64,000 nt of DNA from JBFWRI01 sp050248995 (GTDB lineage Bacteria > Pseudomonadota > Alphaproteobacteria > JAIXQD01): NCBI GenBank assembly GCA_050248995.1, contig JBFWRI010000001.1, positions 62,001-126,000 of the forward strand, written 5' to 3'. The translations under genes were made by a program, and so were the position numbers. The notes below the pieces were generated by a model. The model searched no databases and was not told the DNA's origin. It was given only the letters and a program-made list of their open reading frames with translations. Below are positions 44,525 through 54,956 of the stretch, piece after piece; the first letter of the stretch is position 1, and every line of letters starts with the position of its first letter.

Positions 44525-44565
44525 AAAGGCGGGTCCAGGATGTATCCCTGGGCCCGCCTTTAATA
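44525..44565 (-). terminator. Terminator of the OmpA-like gene
   Basis: AAAGGCGGGTCCAGG / CCTGGGCCCGCCTTT (44525-44539 with 44547-44561), 15 bp with one wobble. Reading on the minus strand it is followed by a T-run (A-run at 44522-44527). Confidence 0.9.
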
Positions 44566-44577
44566 CCTTAACACCGA

Positions 44578-45147
44578 TTATCTGATGTATTCGATTTCCA
44601 CTTCCACGCGGCGGTCGGGCGCCAGGCAGCTAATCAGCTGCTTGCTGGCCTTGTCGCCTTCGCAATCCGTTTGTGAATCGGCTTCACCCAGTGCGCGCAC
44701 ATCGGCGGTGCGGGCCTTCAGCACGCCCTTGCTTTTCAGGTACTTCGTCACGGCGTTGGCGCGCTTCTTCGACAGTGCCTTGTTGTAAGCTGTGTTGCCG
44801 ATACGGTCGGCATAACCCACCACGCTGGCGCTGCCGATGGCTTCGGCATTGGCCTTCAGGAAAGCAGCCAGGCTGTCCAGCTTGGCCTTGGCGTCCATGC
44901 CCAGTTTCGAGCTGTTAAATGCGAAGTAAACGGTGCGTTCGGCCAGGCCCAGGGCACGCACATAGCTGCACGGCTTGGTCTTGTCGGTCATCTGGTTCTG
45001 GGCGTAAACACAATCGCCGGTGATGGCGCTGCGGACCACGTCACCGCGCTGATCATAAACCACATCCTGCTGCTGCCTGTGGTTGTGAGCCTGCGCAACG
45101 CTGGCGGCCAGCACCAGTGCGGCAATCAGGGCAAAATTCTTGAACAT
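44578..45147 (-). CDS. OmpA-family peptidoglycan-binding lipoprotein-like or periplasmic protein
   Basis: 189 residues with a cleavable signal peptide (MFKNFALIAALVLAASVAQA). The C-terminal OmpA domain has VYFAFNSSKLGMDAKAKLDSLA, VVGYADRIGNTAYNKALSKKRANAV and DRRVEVEIEY, which bind diaminopimelate of peptidoglycan. A Cys pair (GDCVYA ... KPCSYV and a late pair) may form disulfides. No lipobox Cys at the cleavage site, so it is periplasmic or outer-membrane associated. Monocistronic with its own terminator. Confidence 0.87.
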   Translation of the reverse strand: MFKNFALIAALVLAASVAQAHNHRQQQDVVYDQRGDVVRSAITGDCVYAQNQMTDKTKPCSYVRALGLAERTVYFAFNSSKLGMDAKAKLDSLAAFLKANAEAIGSASVVGYADRIGNTAYNKALSKKRANAVTKYLKSKGVLKARTADVRALGEADSQTDCEGDKASKQLISCLAPDRRVEVEIEYIR

Positions 45148-45401
45148 CAGAGCACCTTTAGGTTGAAGTTGAAAAACTCGTGAACGGGGCGAGTATAGGT
45201 AAAAACTTATCTGTCTAGCAATACAGACGGCCTGTTTTTATGCAGTAAAAGGGGGTATTACGCGCCAACCTGTGGCGCATCTGCCGCAGATACATAAGGG
45301 GCTGATAAACAAGGCGACAGCAACGATGCAGCCATGGATTACACCCATCAAGGGTTACGAAAATGCAATGAAGGTGTTTTTAAAGACAGACCGCCGGGGG
45401 G

Positions 45402-46013
45402 TTAGCGTACGACCGGTGTGCCGTGCCTGCGTGCATCCATGAACGGGCGGCTGTCTTTCCCGGTCATGAACAGTGATGACGCGAACGACATCTTTTCTTC
45501 AAACAGCATTGCCGGATCGAACGGCAGGCCGCCGCTGCCAACACGCGCACGAGCCAGCAGCTTTGCCGACTCGTGGAAACGTTTTCTGAAGTCAGCGTCG
45601 CTCAGGATCAGGAAGCCGATCGAGCGCTTGGCATCCTCGGGCAATACGTCATTCAGCGGCACATGGACAATCCAGATGCCGGGCGTCTGGTCGGCACGGA
45701 TGAGGCTTTTAACATCGCCCACTTCGTCCAGCACGGTAACCGATTGCAGGCCCAGTGCTGCCAGCGGCACTTCCATGGCGGCAACAGGCGACGTGTCCTG
45801 ATGTGTGCGGTCAAAGTAGATGGCCGGGGCGGCTTCAAGGTGCGTGCGCCAGCCGTCGGCCCGCAGAAAGCCATTGATGCCGGCGGCAAGGCTGTTCAGC
45901 GAATACGATGCAATGCCGTCGAATTCCAATGGCGGCAGCATGCCATCGCCGCCATCCTTGGCAGCTATGCGCTGGAATACGACCGAACCACCTGATGCTG
46001 ATTGTGCTGTCAC
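45402..46013 (-). CDS. Hypothetical protein, 203 aa
   Basis: Not recognised. GTG start with GGGGACA upstream. No signal peptide; a mixed alpha/beta look (GIASYSLNSLAAGINGF, IWIVHVPLNDVLPEDAKRSIGFLILSDADF). The C-terminus is basic. The 254 bases downstream, before the OmpA-like gene, hold no gene I can support. Codon use is like the core. Confidence 0.6.
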   Translation of the reverse strand: MTAQSASGGSVVFQRIAAKDGGDGMLPPLEFDGIASYSLNSLAAGINGFLRADGWRTHLEAAPAIYFDRTHQDTSPVAAMEVPLAALGLQSVTVLDEVGDVKSLIRADQTPGIWIVHVPLNDVLPEDAKRSIGFLILSDADFRKRFHESAKLLARARVGSGGLPFDPAMLFEEKMSFASSLFMTGKDSRPFMDARRHGTPVVR

Positions 46014-46415
46014 ATCTGTCCCCTGTAAAAGCCGAAGCCAAAGTGTGACCGGGAAGGATGAAAGGATTAGAACTGATACCGGAATAAAGTATCAATCATA
46101 AATAATGGCGCGAAAGAATATGCCAAATATTTCTATATAAGAAACTTATCCTTGATTTTGAACTAAGCACTTGATAGGCTTTGTTCAACATAGCGTCAGG
46201 CCTTTTCCGTGTGCGGACAGGCGCGAGACCTGTGCACATATGCCGATAACATACCTTTATATGCAAAATGCAAGGGGGGGGTTGAATCAACTAACGCATT
46301 GAAACAGGCCGCCGATTTCCGGACCCTACCCCCCTCAGTCACAAGACAGTACGCACAAAAGGAAACGGCCGGGGATTGCCCAGCCGTTCCTGACTTTTCT
46401 TGTTGTGTAATCGTA
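46014..46415. other. 402-base intergenic stretch, AT-rich
   Basis: AT-rich, with no convincing gene. It holds the start region of the 203-residue gene on one side and a terminator hairpin on the other. A run of eight G at about 46275 and the repeated CCCC-rich tract near 46328 stand out but have no clear meaning. Confidence 0.6.
46357..46392 (-). terminator. Terminator of the 577-residue gene
   Basis: GGAAACGGCCGGGG / CCCAGCCGTTCC hairpin with a small loop and internal mismatch. Reading on the minus strand it is followed by TTTTGTG. Confidence 0.65.
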
Positions 46416-48149
46416 TTAGGCGGTAAGTCTTTCCTCGGCAGCAGCCGGTTCGAACGCCGGACGTGCGGCTTCGATTTCGGCAGCCTTCTTGAAGACCCAA
46501 CCAACGAACAGCTTGTTCTTGTTTGCCTTGACGAAGTGATCCGGATCAAACCACAGGTCGCCCTTGTCTAGGCTGTACGCTGCTTTGCCAAACAGGCCCA
46601 CAACTTCAGCGACGATTTCACCCTTGATCAGGTCGCGGCCGAAGGTGTTCCACTTGCTACCGATTTCGCGGGCCTTAACGGCTGCGTCATCACCAGCAAA
46701 CACGTCGGCAGGAACAGCTGTTTCAGCATCAACACGCTCGTTCGCAATGCTGTTGGCGGTTGTCTCAGCGCCTTGCAGCTTTTCCGTGCGTTCGCCGTTG
46801 AAAGCACCGGCCGCAATCTTGGCCAGCATTTCACGACGACGGGCGCGGCTGTAAGGGTTGCCTTCCGACGGCACGACAGCGTTTGCCGTAGCGACAAAGC
46901 CTGCCAGCTCGTCACCATTTTCGATGGCGGCGGCTTCTGCGTCATAGCTTTGGGCAGCTGCTTCGCGTGCACCGGCCTTGGCGGCATCCTGAGCAGCCTT
47001 GACAGCGGCATCCAGACCAGCCTTCAGGTCTTCCTGATTGTTCAGGCGGCGCAGGGCAATCTGCATATCGCCCAGCAGGTCGCTGCGTGCATCCTCATAT
47101 TCGCGTCTGTAAGCACGCATATCACGGTCGTAGTTTGCGCGCGTGATGTCGTCAGCACCTTCGGCCGGGGCCTCGGGCTCGCTGACATTGACATAGGCGG
47201 CAACGATGGCTTCCAGCGCATTTGCGGTGTCGCTGGTAATCTGGCCTTCGCTCTTACCTTGGGCCTTTGCCATCACCAGATCGGTTACCACTTGCTGGAA
47301 CGACGGCTTGTCGTCGGTGGCATAGGCCATGCTGGTATCGGTGCTGCCGCGTGTATTCTGGCGAACATCGATGAATTGGCCAACAGCAATGGCGACAAAG
47401 TCCGCAATCGCTGCGTTGATGTCGGGCGAGCCGGCGGCCAGCAGGTTGTCCACGTCCTTTTGGGTCGGATTGGTCTTGCCGTCACGCAGCTTTTGCGCCT
47501 TGCCGCGCAGGCCGGTGGCTTGGCCGTTCAGACGGCTAACGCTGCTTGCAGCTTGGCGCTTGGCTGTGCGGGCGTCAGCAATTTTACCCGGTGTGTAACG
47601 CAGCATGTCAGCCAGTTCGACAATGGCTTGCTCGGTCGAGATGCCGGTTGAAACCGGGGCAGCGGCAACAGCAGCAGCCGGGGCGACATCTTCAGCGACA
47701 ACAACGTCATCTGCAGTGGCGTCAGCTACGTCGTCGTTGGCAGCAGCAACTTCGTCAACGGTTGCATCAGCAGGAGCTGGTGTCTCTTCCGGATAGTAGA
47801 TTTCACCAGCAACCGGAGCAGCTTCGTCAGCGGCCGGAGCCTGGTCATTGTTTTGACCAGCGCGGAATTCGGCCAGTGCTTCATCAGCTGCGGCTTCGGC
47901 GCTTGTGGCGCGGGGCGTGAACCATGTGCGCACGTCCAGCAACTTGAAGCGGCGATTTTTCGGAGCAGCGGCAGCTTCTACTTCAGCTTCAACCGGCGCG
48001 GCATCGCGGTCGGCGTCAAAAACAAGGTCATCGCCACCGGCAGGAGCGGCGGCAGGCAGTTGTTCTTCGAAGCCCAGGTCGTTGTTGACTTGGGCATTTG
48101 TTGCGCCGTCTACGGCATCATCATTTTGGCGGGGATCATTGGCGCTCAT
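46416..48149 (-). CDS. Large acidic Ala-rich orphan protein, 577 aa
   Basis: Not recognised. AAGGAG precedes the ATG. Residues 1-165 are a disordered, Asp/Glu/Ala/Val-rich region. A middle part (about 170-480) is helical and Ala/Gln-rich with many Arg/Asp pairs. The end (about 510-560) is more ordered, with an aromatic-rich stretch WFDPDHFVKANKNKLFVGWVFKKAAEIE. There is no signal peptide, TM or cysteine motif. It stands alone between terminators, next to rpsA. Probably a lineage-specific protein, highly expressed to judge by its strong SD. Confidence 0.65.
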   Translation of the reverse strand: MSANDPRQNDDAVDGATNAQVNNDLGFEEQLPAAAPAGGDDLVFDADRDAAPVEAEVEAAAAPKNRRFKLLDVRTWFTPRATSAEAAADEALAEFRAGQNNDQAPAADEAAPVAGEIYYPEETPAPADATVDEVAAANDDVADATADDVVVAEDVAPAAAVAAAPVSTGISTEQAIVELADMLRYTPGKIADARTAKRQAASSVSRLNGQATGLRGKAQKLRDGKTNPTQKDVDNLLAAGSPDINAAIADFVAIAVGQFIDVRQNTRGSTDTSMAYATDDKPSFQQVVTDLVMAKAQGKSEGQITSDTANALEAIVAAYVNVSEPEAPAEGADDITRANYDRDMRAYRREYEDARSDLLGDMQIALRRLNNQEDLKAGLDAAVKAAQDAAKAGAREAAAQSYDAEAAAIENGDELAGFVATANAVVPSEGNPYSRARRREMLAKIAAGAFNGERTEKLQGAETTANSIANERVDAETAVPADVFAGDDAAVKAREIGSKWNTFGRDLIKGEIVAEVVGLFGKAAYSLDKGDLWFDPDHFVKANKNKLFVGWVFKKAAEIEAARPAFEPAAAEERLTA

Positions 48150-48307
48150 AACTCTTCTCCTTGGTATGTGTAATAGTCAAAAAGATCGGGGGTATGGAAC
48201 TCTCGGTCTGGCGCGTTGGTAGCGAATTTAAAAGGCCCGGGTCAAGCTCAATCGAAGCCTATTTACTTTCAGCGCGAGCAATAATCTGTCGTTTGCCCGA
48301 AAGCCCA

Positions 48308-48345
48308 ATAAAACAGGGCGCTGCACCGGCTGGCACAGCGCCCTG
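48308..48345 (-). terminator. Terminator of rpsA
   Basis: CAGGGCGCTG / CAGCGCCCTG (48314-48323 with 48336-48345), perfect 10-bp stem. On the minus strand it is followed by TTTTATT. Confidence 0.88.
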
Positions 48346-48359
48346 GATTGGTTTGCGGC

Positions 48360-50108
48360 TTACTCGTCGGCCTTCTTTTTGCCGATCGCGGCGCCCAGGA
48401 TTTCACCCAGCGTCGCGCCTGAGTCGGTCGAGCCGTACTCGGCCATCGCGGCCTTGTCCTCGTCGATTTCGCGTGCCTTGACCGACAGCGAAACCTTGCG
48501 GCTGCTCTTTTCAATGCCCGTGACTTTGGCATCAAGCTTTTCGCCAACCGCAAAACGGTCGGGGCGTTGCTCGCTGCGCTCGCGCGACAGGTCGCCCTTC
48601 TTGATGTAACCGGTGATCTCGGTATCGCCGACCTTCACTTCCACGCCGCCGTTGTCGATGGCGGTGATGGTGCAGGTGACAACGTCGCCCTTCTTCACGC
48701 CGCCAACGCCGGTGGTGGCGCCTTCGAAGGGGTCCTTGGTCAGTTGCTTGATGCCCAGCGCAACACGTTCCTTGTCGGTGTCGATTTCAAGAATCTTGAA
48801 CGTCACGTTCTGGCCCTTGGTGTATTGCTTGATGGCTTCTTCGCCGTCGTCATCCCACGACAGATCCGACATGTGGATCATACCGTCGATGTCGCCCGGC
48901 AGACCGACGAACAGGCCGAATTCGGTGATGTTCTTGATCTCGCCTTCCAGCGTGTCGCCGGCCTTGTGGCTGTCGGCGAACTTGGCCCACGGATTTTCCG
49001 TACACTGCTTCAGGCCAAGGCTGATACGGCGCTTGGTCATATCGACGTCCAGAACCATCACGTCCACTTCCTGGCTGGTCGAGATGATCTTGCCCGGATG
49101 CACGTTCTTCTTGGTCCAGCTCATTTCCGAAACGTGGACCAGGCCTTCGATGCCGGCTTCCAGCTCGATGAACGCGCCGTAATCGGCGATGTTCGTCACG
49201 GTGCCCTTCAGCTTCTGGCCAACGCTGTACTTGTTGGCGGCCGCTTCCCACGGATCCGATTCCAGCTGCTTCATGCCAAGGCTGATGCGCTGGGTTTCGG
49301 TGTTGAACTTGATGACCTGAACCGTCACTTGCTCGCCAACCTTCAGCGCTTCGGCCGGGTGGTTGATGCGCTTCCAGCTGATATCGGTCACGTGCAGCAG
49401 GCCGTCGACACCGCCCAGATCCACGAACGCGCCGTAGTCGGTGATGTTCTTGACCACGCCTTGCAGCACTTGGCCTTCCTTCAGGTTGCTGACCAGTTCG
49501 CTGCGGGCTTCGGCGCGGCTTTCTTCCAGCACGGCGCGGCGCGATACAACGATATTACCGCGTTGGCGATCCATCTTCAGGATCACGAACGGTTGCGGCG
49601 TGCCCATCAGCGGGCCGATGTCCTTGACGGGGCGGATATCAACTTGTGAACCCGGCAGGAACGCAGTGGCGCCCGAGATATCAACGGTAAAGCCGCCTTT
49701 GACCTTGCCGTAAATCGTGCCCATAACGCGTTCGGCGCTTTGGTGCATACGCTCCAGCTTGCCCCAGCTTTCTTCGCGCTTGGCCTTTTCGCGCGACAGC
49801 ATGGCGTTGCCGTTGCGGTCTTCCATGCGCTCCAGATAAACGTCGATTTCGTCGCCAACGCTGACTTCCGGCTTTTGGCCCGGCAGGCAGAATTCGCGAA
49901 CGGGGATGTGGCCTTCCGACTTCAGGCCGACGTCGACGGTGACGAAATCGTCATCAACCGACAGGATGCGGCCCTTCAGGACCGAGCCTTCAAGGCCCTT
50001 GGCTTTGCCCAGCGTTTCATCAAGAAGCGCGGCAAATGAATCTTTGGCGGGTGCTTTGCCCGATTTAGCAAGTTGTGTTTCTTTAAGAAGGGTAGCTGCG
50101 CGTGGCAT
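48360..50108 (-). CDS. rpsA: 30S ribosomal protein S1
   Basis: 582 residues from MPRAATLL; the ATG three codons upstream is only two bases from the SD AGGAG, so the later start is preferred. Six S1 (OB-fold) domains are visible, each with a GxVxxxxxxGxFV-type core; the third and fourth read ITDYGAFVDLGG and IADYGAFIELEA. It brings mRNA to the 30S subunit. Length is the usual one. It is the last gene of the cmk2-Nudix-cmk-rpsA run, and a strong terminator follows. Confidence 0.95.
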   Translation of the reverse strand: MPRAATLLKETQLAKSGKAPAKDSFAALLDETLGKAKGLEGSVLKGRILSVDDDFVTVDVGLKSEGHIPVREFCLPGQKPEVSVGDEIDVYLERMEDRNGNAMLSREKAKREESWGKLERMHQSAERVMGTIYGKVKGGFTVDISGATAFLPGSQVDIRPVKDIGPLMGTPQPFVILKMDRQRGNIVVSRRAVLEESRAEARSELVSNLKEGQVLQGVVKNITDYGAFVDLGGVDGLLHVTDISWKRINHPAEALKVGEQVTVQVIKFNTETQRISLGMKQLESDPWEAAANKYSVGQKLKGTVTNIADYGAFIELEAGIEGLVHVSEMSWTKKNVHPGKIISTSQEVDVMVLDVDMTKRRISLGLKQCTENPWAKFADSHKAGDTLEGEIKNITEFGLFVGLPGDIDGMIHMSDLSWDDDGEEAIKQYTKGQNVTFKILEIDTDKERVALGIKQLTKDPFEGATTGVGGVKKGDVVTCTITAIDNGGVEVKVGDTEITGYIKKGDLSRERSEQRPDRFAVGEKLDAKVTGIEKSSRKVSLSVKAREIDEDKAAMAEYGSTDSGATLGEILGAAIGKKKADE

Positions 50109-50202
50109 GTCTATCATCTCTCCTGTTAGTGTTTTGCGCAGAGCAGGGGAGAGGCTGTAAACCTGAAACCGTTTCTACGACGCCCAGGCCAATCCCAGAC
50201 GG

Positions 50203-50841
50203 TTATCCCAGCTTGGTTTGGATGTAAGCCGCGGCTTCGGCCTCGGTCTCGTCAGCGTTCATAACGCTGGTATCAAGAACCAGGGCGTCGGGCGTGATTG
50301 AACCAATGTTCCAAGCATCACGCTCATCCCGCGTCCTGACATCCGCCAGAACGGCCTCGTAAGTAACAGACGGGTCAGCCTTTTGCAAATCATTTAAACG
50401 CCTTTTGGCCCTTATTTCAGTGTTTGCAGTCACATACAGCTTGGCCGGGGCTTCGGGGAATATGCGGCTGGTGATATCCCGGCCGTCCAGAACCGCCCCT
50501 TTATGGCCATTCGGGAAGTTGCGCTGGTAATCAAACAGCGCTTTCCGCAGGCCTTTGAACTGGTTTACGGCGTTGGCATATTTGCCCGATGTGTAATTCG
50601 TCAGCGCCGGATTATCCAGCAAATCAGCAAGGCCCTGTTGTGCCAGTTCCTCAGCCACCTTAGTGCAGGCAGCTTCGTCGGTGGGGTCGATACCGCGGCG
50701 GTGCACTTCGTAACCCACGGCGCGGTACAGCAGGCCGGTGCTTAAATGCGCAAAGCCAAAACGCTTCGCCAATCGTTTGGCCAGCGTAGTCTTGCCCGAC
50801 CCGGCGCTGCCATCAATCGCAATCACAAAAGGTGCGCTCAT
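50203..50841 (-). CDS. cmk: Cytidylate kinase
   Basis: 212 residues. P-loop IDGSAGSGKTTLAKRLA, then HLSTGLLYRAVG, LDGRDITSRIFPEA and the lid RRLNDLQK are the CMP-kinase pattern. It phosphorylates CMP and dCMP. Its place just before rpsA is the conserved one in proteobacteria. The ATG overlaps the TGA of the Nudix gene. It is divergent in sequence from the second cmk-like gene nearby. Confidence 0.93.
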   Translation of the reverse strand: MSAPFVIAIDGSAGSGKTTLAKRLAKRFGFAHLSTGLLYRAVGYEVHRRGIDPTDEAACTKVAEELAQQGLADLLDNPALTNYTSGKYANAVNQFKGLRKALFDYQRNFPNGHKGAVLDGRDITSRIFPEAPAKLYVTANTEIRAKRRLNDLQKADPSVTYEAVLADVRTRDERDAWNIGSITPDALVLDTSVMNADETEAEAAAYIQTKLG

Positions 50842-51341
50842 TGCAGGGCTTTCTTGATCAATGCAAGGCTATCAATCGGGTTATAGAACTTCAGGGTTTC
50901 GATCTTGTTCAGCGGCACCCATTGGGCCGTTTTAGCCCATTCTTTCTCATGCTCGGTAAAACCCGCGTCGCTGATGGTGCCGGTCGGGTTTGTGCAGCGG
51001 TAATACAGCAGCACGCAGTGATAGGGCTTCTTGGTGGAAGGATGAATGAAGAAATCCTCGCCAACGAATAACGCTTCAGTTAAATCGGCCGTTACGCTCA
51101 TGCCGGTTTCTTCCTGTACCTCACGTTCCAAAGCTTCTTTCAGCGTTTCACCCATGTCGATGCCGCCGCCCGGGAAGTCCCAGCCGTCCCACTGCGGCAC
51201 CAGCAAAATATGGCCGTCTTTGATAACCACGCCGTAAATCGAGTTACGAAGCTGCAGGTCAGCCACCGGTACGGTGTGCTTGGTGCCGTCGATTTCATGG
51301 GCGATGATGCTTTTTCCCGGGGTTTCTGCGGCTTTATCCAT
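50838..51341 (-). CDS. Nudix hydrolase
   Basis: 167 residues. The Nudix box GX5EX7REVxEExG is complete in GIDMGETLKEALEREVQEETGM. It would hydrolyse a nucleoside diphosphate derivative; the specific substrate is not evident. ATGA overlap with cmk and 36 bases after the second cmk-like gene suggest a shared nucleotide-related role. Confidence 0.88.
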   Translation of the reverse strand: MDKAAETPGKSIIAHEIDGTKHTVPVADLQLRNSIYGVVIKDGHILLVPQWDGWDFPGGGIDMGETLKEALEREVQEETGMSVTADLTEALFVGEDFFIHPSTKKPYHCVLLYYRCTNPTGTISDAGFTEHEKEWAKTAQWVPLNKIETLKFYNPIDSLALIKKALQ

Positions 51342-51377
51342 GCCGGGACTATGGCCGAGCGAGCGGTATTTGACAAG

Positions 51378-51992
51378 CTAGCCAAGGCGCAGGCGGATTT
51401 GCTCAAGGCATTGTGTATGCACGTCTACTGGGCTCATGTCATCGGTGTTGATGACGATGGCATCTTTAGCCGGGGCAACATTATCTGCACCGAATGCGGC
51501 AGCTTCAGCAGCGTCACGCTTCAATAGGCCTTCTTTAGCTGCATCGCTCCCACGCCGTGCTGCTCGCGCATCAAGGCTGGCGTGCAGGAAAAACTTCATA
51601 CAGGCGTCAGGAAAGACTTGGGTGCCGGCGATACGCCCATCAACGATAATGACAGGGTGCAGGGCTGCCAACTGCCGATGAAACTCAACAACAGGCTTTA
51701 CGCTTTCGAGTGAGCTAAAAGTGCGCATCATTTCAAGGCCGATCTCGTCGCCCTCAAGTGCGGGATCATCCAATTCGGCGAGCAGGCTTGGTCTGGCCAC
51801 AAGAGCCTTAAGGGATTCAGGGGTTCCATCCAATGTGCCCTTGCGCTGTTCATAGACGAATTTACGCAGGACCTTTCCGCCACTCAGGTGGGGGCAGCCT
51901 AATTCAGCAGCAAGAGTCCGTATTAGCGTTGTTTTCCCGCTTGCTGAAGGCCCATCAATGGTAATGACTTTTGGTGTTAGGGCTTGCGTCAT
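51378..51992 (-). CDS. Second cytidylate-kinase-like protein
   Basis: 204 residues from MTQALTPKVITIDGPSASGKTT; the start at 52160 is rejected because the extra 56 residues overlap promoter-like sequence and look unlike protein. P-loop GPSASGKTTL, HLSGGKVLRKF, VDGRIAGTQVFPDA and KRDAAEAAAFGADNVAPAKDAIVINTDDMSP match the CMP-kinase fold. The pattern HLSGGKVLRKF, in place of LDTGAMYRA, differs from true Cmk, so its substrate may differ. It stands where aroA usually lies. Confidence 0.8.
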   Translation of the reverse strand: MTQALTPKVITIDGPSASGKTTLIRTLAAELGCPHLSGGKVLRKFVYEQRKGTLDGTPESLKALVARPSLLAELDDPALEGDEIGLEMMRTFSSLESVKPVVEFHRQLAALHPVIIVDGRIAGTQVFPDACMKFFLHASLDARAARRGSDAAKEGLLKRDAAEAAAFGADNVAPAKDAIVINTDDMSPVDVHTQCLEQIRLRLG

Positions 51993-52130
51993 AAGCCTCA
52001 GTATTAACCCAAAGCATGAAAGTAATTGGAAAACCGCTATCTCCTTGGCTGGCCGTATAATTTGCTTTGACAACCCCGCCGGTTGGTGGCAAACACCCCG
52101 AAGTTTCTTAGGAATCAAAGAGGGTTCAAA

Positions 52131-52466
52131 ATGGCAAAACCGGAATGGGGCACAAAGCACGTCTGTCAGTCTTGCGCGACGATCTACTACGATATGAAGA
52201 AGAGCCCGCCAACCTGCCCCAAGTGCGGTACCAAGTTTGACCCCGAAGCCCTGCTGAAGTCACGCCGTGGCCGCACGCTTCCGGATGAAGTGAAGAGCCC
52301 GGTTGAGGAAACCGAAGTCGAGGCCGAAGAAGAACTCGAGGATGTTGAAATCGAAGACGCCGAAGACGGTGATGACGATGAATCGGTAATTGAAGATGCG
52401 TCGGAACTGGGCGAAGGCGAAGATGATGTTGGTCTTGAAGTCGAAGGCGACGAAAAGGACAACTAA
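52131..52466 (+). CDS. TIGR02300 family zinc-ribbon protein
   Basis: 111 residues. N-terminus MAKPEWGTKHVCQSCATIYYDMKK, followed by PTCPKCGTKFDP: two CxxC pairs forming a zinc ribbon, then a long acidic Glu/Asp tail. This is the alphaproteobacterial TIGR02300 family of unknown role. AGAGGG precedes the ATG. In many alphaproteobacteria aroA-cmk-rpsA follow it; here they are divergent and aroA is replaced. The acidic tail suggests interaction with a basic partner. Confidence 0.9.
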   Translation: MAKPEWGTKHVCQSCATIYYDMKKSPPTCPKCGTKFDPEALLKSRRGRTLPDEVKSPVEETEVEAEEELEDVEIEDAEDGDDDESVIEDASELGEGEDDVGLEVEGDEKDN

Positions 52467-52515
52467 TCGCACTTGAAATCTTTCACCGCATACGCTTACC
52501 TAAGCGTCCGGTGAC

Positions 52516-52591
<76 letters not shown>

Positions 52592-52921
52592 TTACTTTTA
52601 CAACCCGCCCGCAAGGGCGGGTTTTAGTTTGCGCAAAACCCCAATTCCCGCACGGTTTTCAAATTCGCACGCGTACTGTTAGAGCGCTGGTGCAGGAAAA
52701 ATTCTCTCTCTTTTCTCGATTTCTCTCACGGCTTTGACCACTAAACTTGTTTTTAGTCATCAGAGGAAAGCCTTGATTTACCAGCGTTTCCGAAAACGCT
52801 GGTTTCACCTTTTCAAATGCATCGTTCAGATGATGTTTCAAAATTTTTGATTTAGTCCCGTCATTTTTCAGACGGTCTTTGTACCGGCGTGGAAGAGCAA
52901 CCAAAATGGGAGTTTTTCCAG
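52592..52921. other. Boundary region between tRNA-Ala and the recombinase cassette
   Basis: 330 bases with no supported gene. The left end holds the tRNA terminator. A second perfect 10-bp hairpin (ACCAGCGTTT / AAACGCTGGT, 52780-52803) has no strong T-run. The left attachment site of the element should lie somewhere here, but without the right end it cannot be placed. Confidence 0.5.
52602..52626 (+). terminator. Terminator of tRNA-Ala
   Basis: AACCCGCCC / GGGCGGGTT, perfect 9-bp stem with a GCAA loop, followed by TTTA. Confidence 0.9.
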
Positions 52922-53137
52922 ATGTACATATCAAGCCGGAACCCCTCCGACATGACCGCGCAGGAGCGTATGGATGAAATTGCCACCCTGTTGGCCAGGG
53001 CGGTGGTGCGTGGCAAAAATACCGAACTAAATCAACATATTGAGAGAAGTTTAGCTGGACTTCAGGGTGGTTCGAAGCATTCATGCGACGACCCGAAACG
53101 GTCGGGTCTGAGAACGAAGAAAAAGGCTCGCGCATGA
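52922..53137 (+). CDS. Small recombinase-cassette protein, 71 aa
   Basis: Begins MYISSRNPSDMTAQERMDEIATLLARAVVR and ends in a basic tail. Small proteins of this look precede DUF2924 and recombinase genes in alphaproteobacterial mobile elements. GGGAG is about 9 bases before the ATG; a later in-frame ATG at 52952 is also possible. TGA overlaps the next ATG. Function unknown; possibly a directionality or control protein, which is inference from position. Confidence 0.6.
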   Translation: MYISSRNPSDMTAQERMDEIATLLARAVVRGKNTELNQHIERSLAGLQGGSKHSCDDPKRSGLRTKKKARA

Positions 53138-53600
53138 TGATTAACGTATTGAAAGAGTATGCCGCGCTGGAAGCGATGACGCCGAAGGAGCTGCTGGTGG
53201 AGTGGAAAAAATATTATGACCACCCGCCCAAGAACCGCACGAACAAGACTTACCTCGTCAACCAGATCATCTATCGCATCCAGGAAATGGCGTATGGCGG
53301 ATTAACCAAGCGGACGATTGACCGTCTTGAATCCTTGGCCGAGGGCAAGATGGTCAGCCAGCGCAAAACCGATCCCAGCCGCCTTGCAGTCGGCACACGC
53401 CTCGTGCGCGAGGTCAAGGGTGTTGAACATCATGTCATGGTGATGGATGACGGTTATGAATACCAAGGCATGAAATACAAATCATTGTCGGGCGTCGCCT
53501 TTGCCATCACAGGGACGCGCTGGAACGGGAATGTATTTTTCGGCCTGACCAACGATGCAGAGAAGCGCCCTTATAATAAGTCGAACAAGGCGGTGGGCGC

Positions 53601-53604
<4 letters not shown>
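53134..53604 (+). CDS. DUF2924 protein
   Basis: 156 residues. MTPKELLVEWKKYYDHPPKN, IIYRIQEMAYGGLTKRT, GTRLVREVKGVEHHVMVMDDGYEYQG and the C-terminal YKSLSGVAFAITGTRWNG are the DUF2924 pattern. It is nearly always found beside a large serine recombinase in phages of this class. ATGA overlaps on both sides. Its function is not known; DNA binding or control of recombination is inferred. Confidence 0.85.

Positions 53605-54952
<1,348 letters not shown>

Positions 54953-54956
<4 letters not shown>

Noticed and set aside
52670..52700. Possible tRNA 3'-fragment (attR-like) after tRNA-Ala
   Set aside because: GTTAGAGCGC resembles the D-arm part only; no repeat of the tRNA 3' end could be found.
52659..53135. 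Minus-strand 158-codon frame at the element boundary
   Set aside because: It covers the cassette start on the other strand, has no RBS and no family resemblance; it also spans a hairpin.
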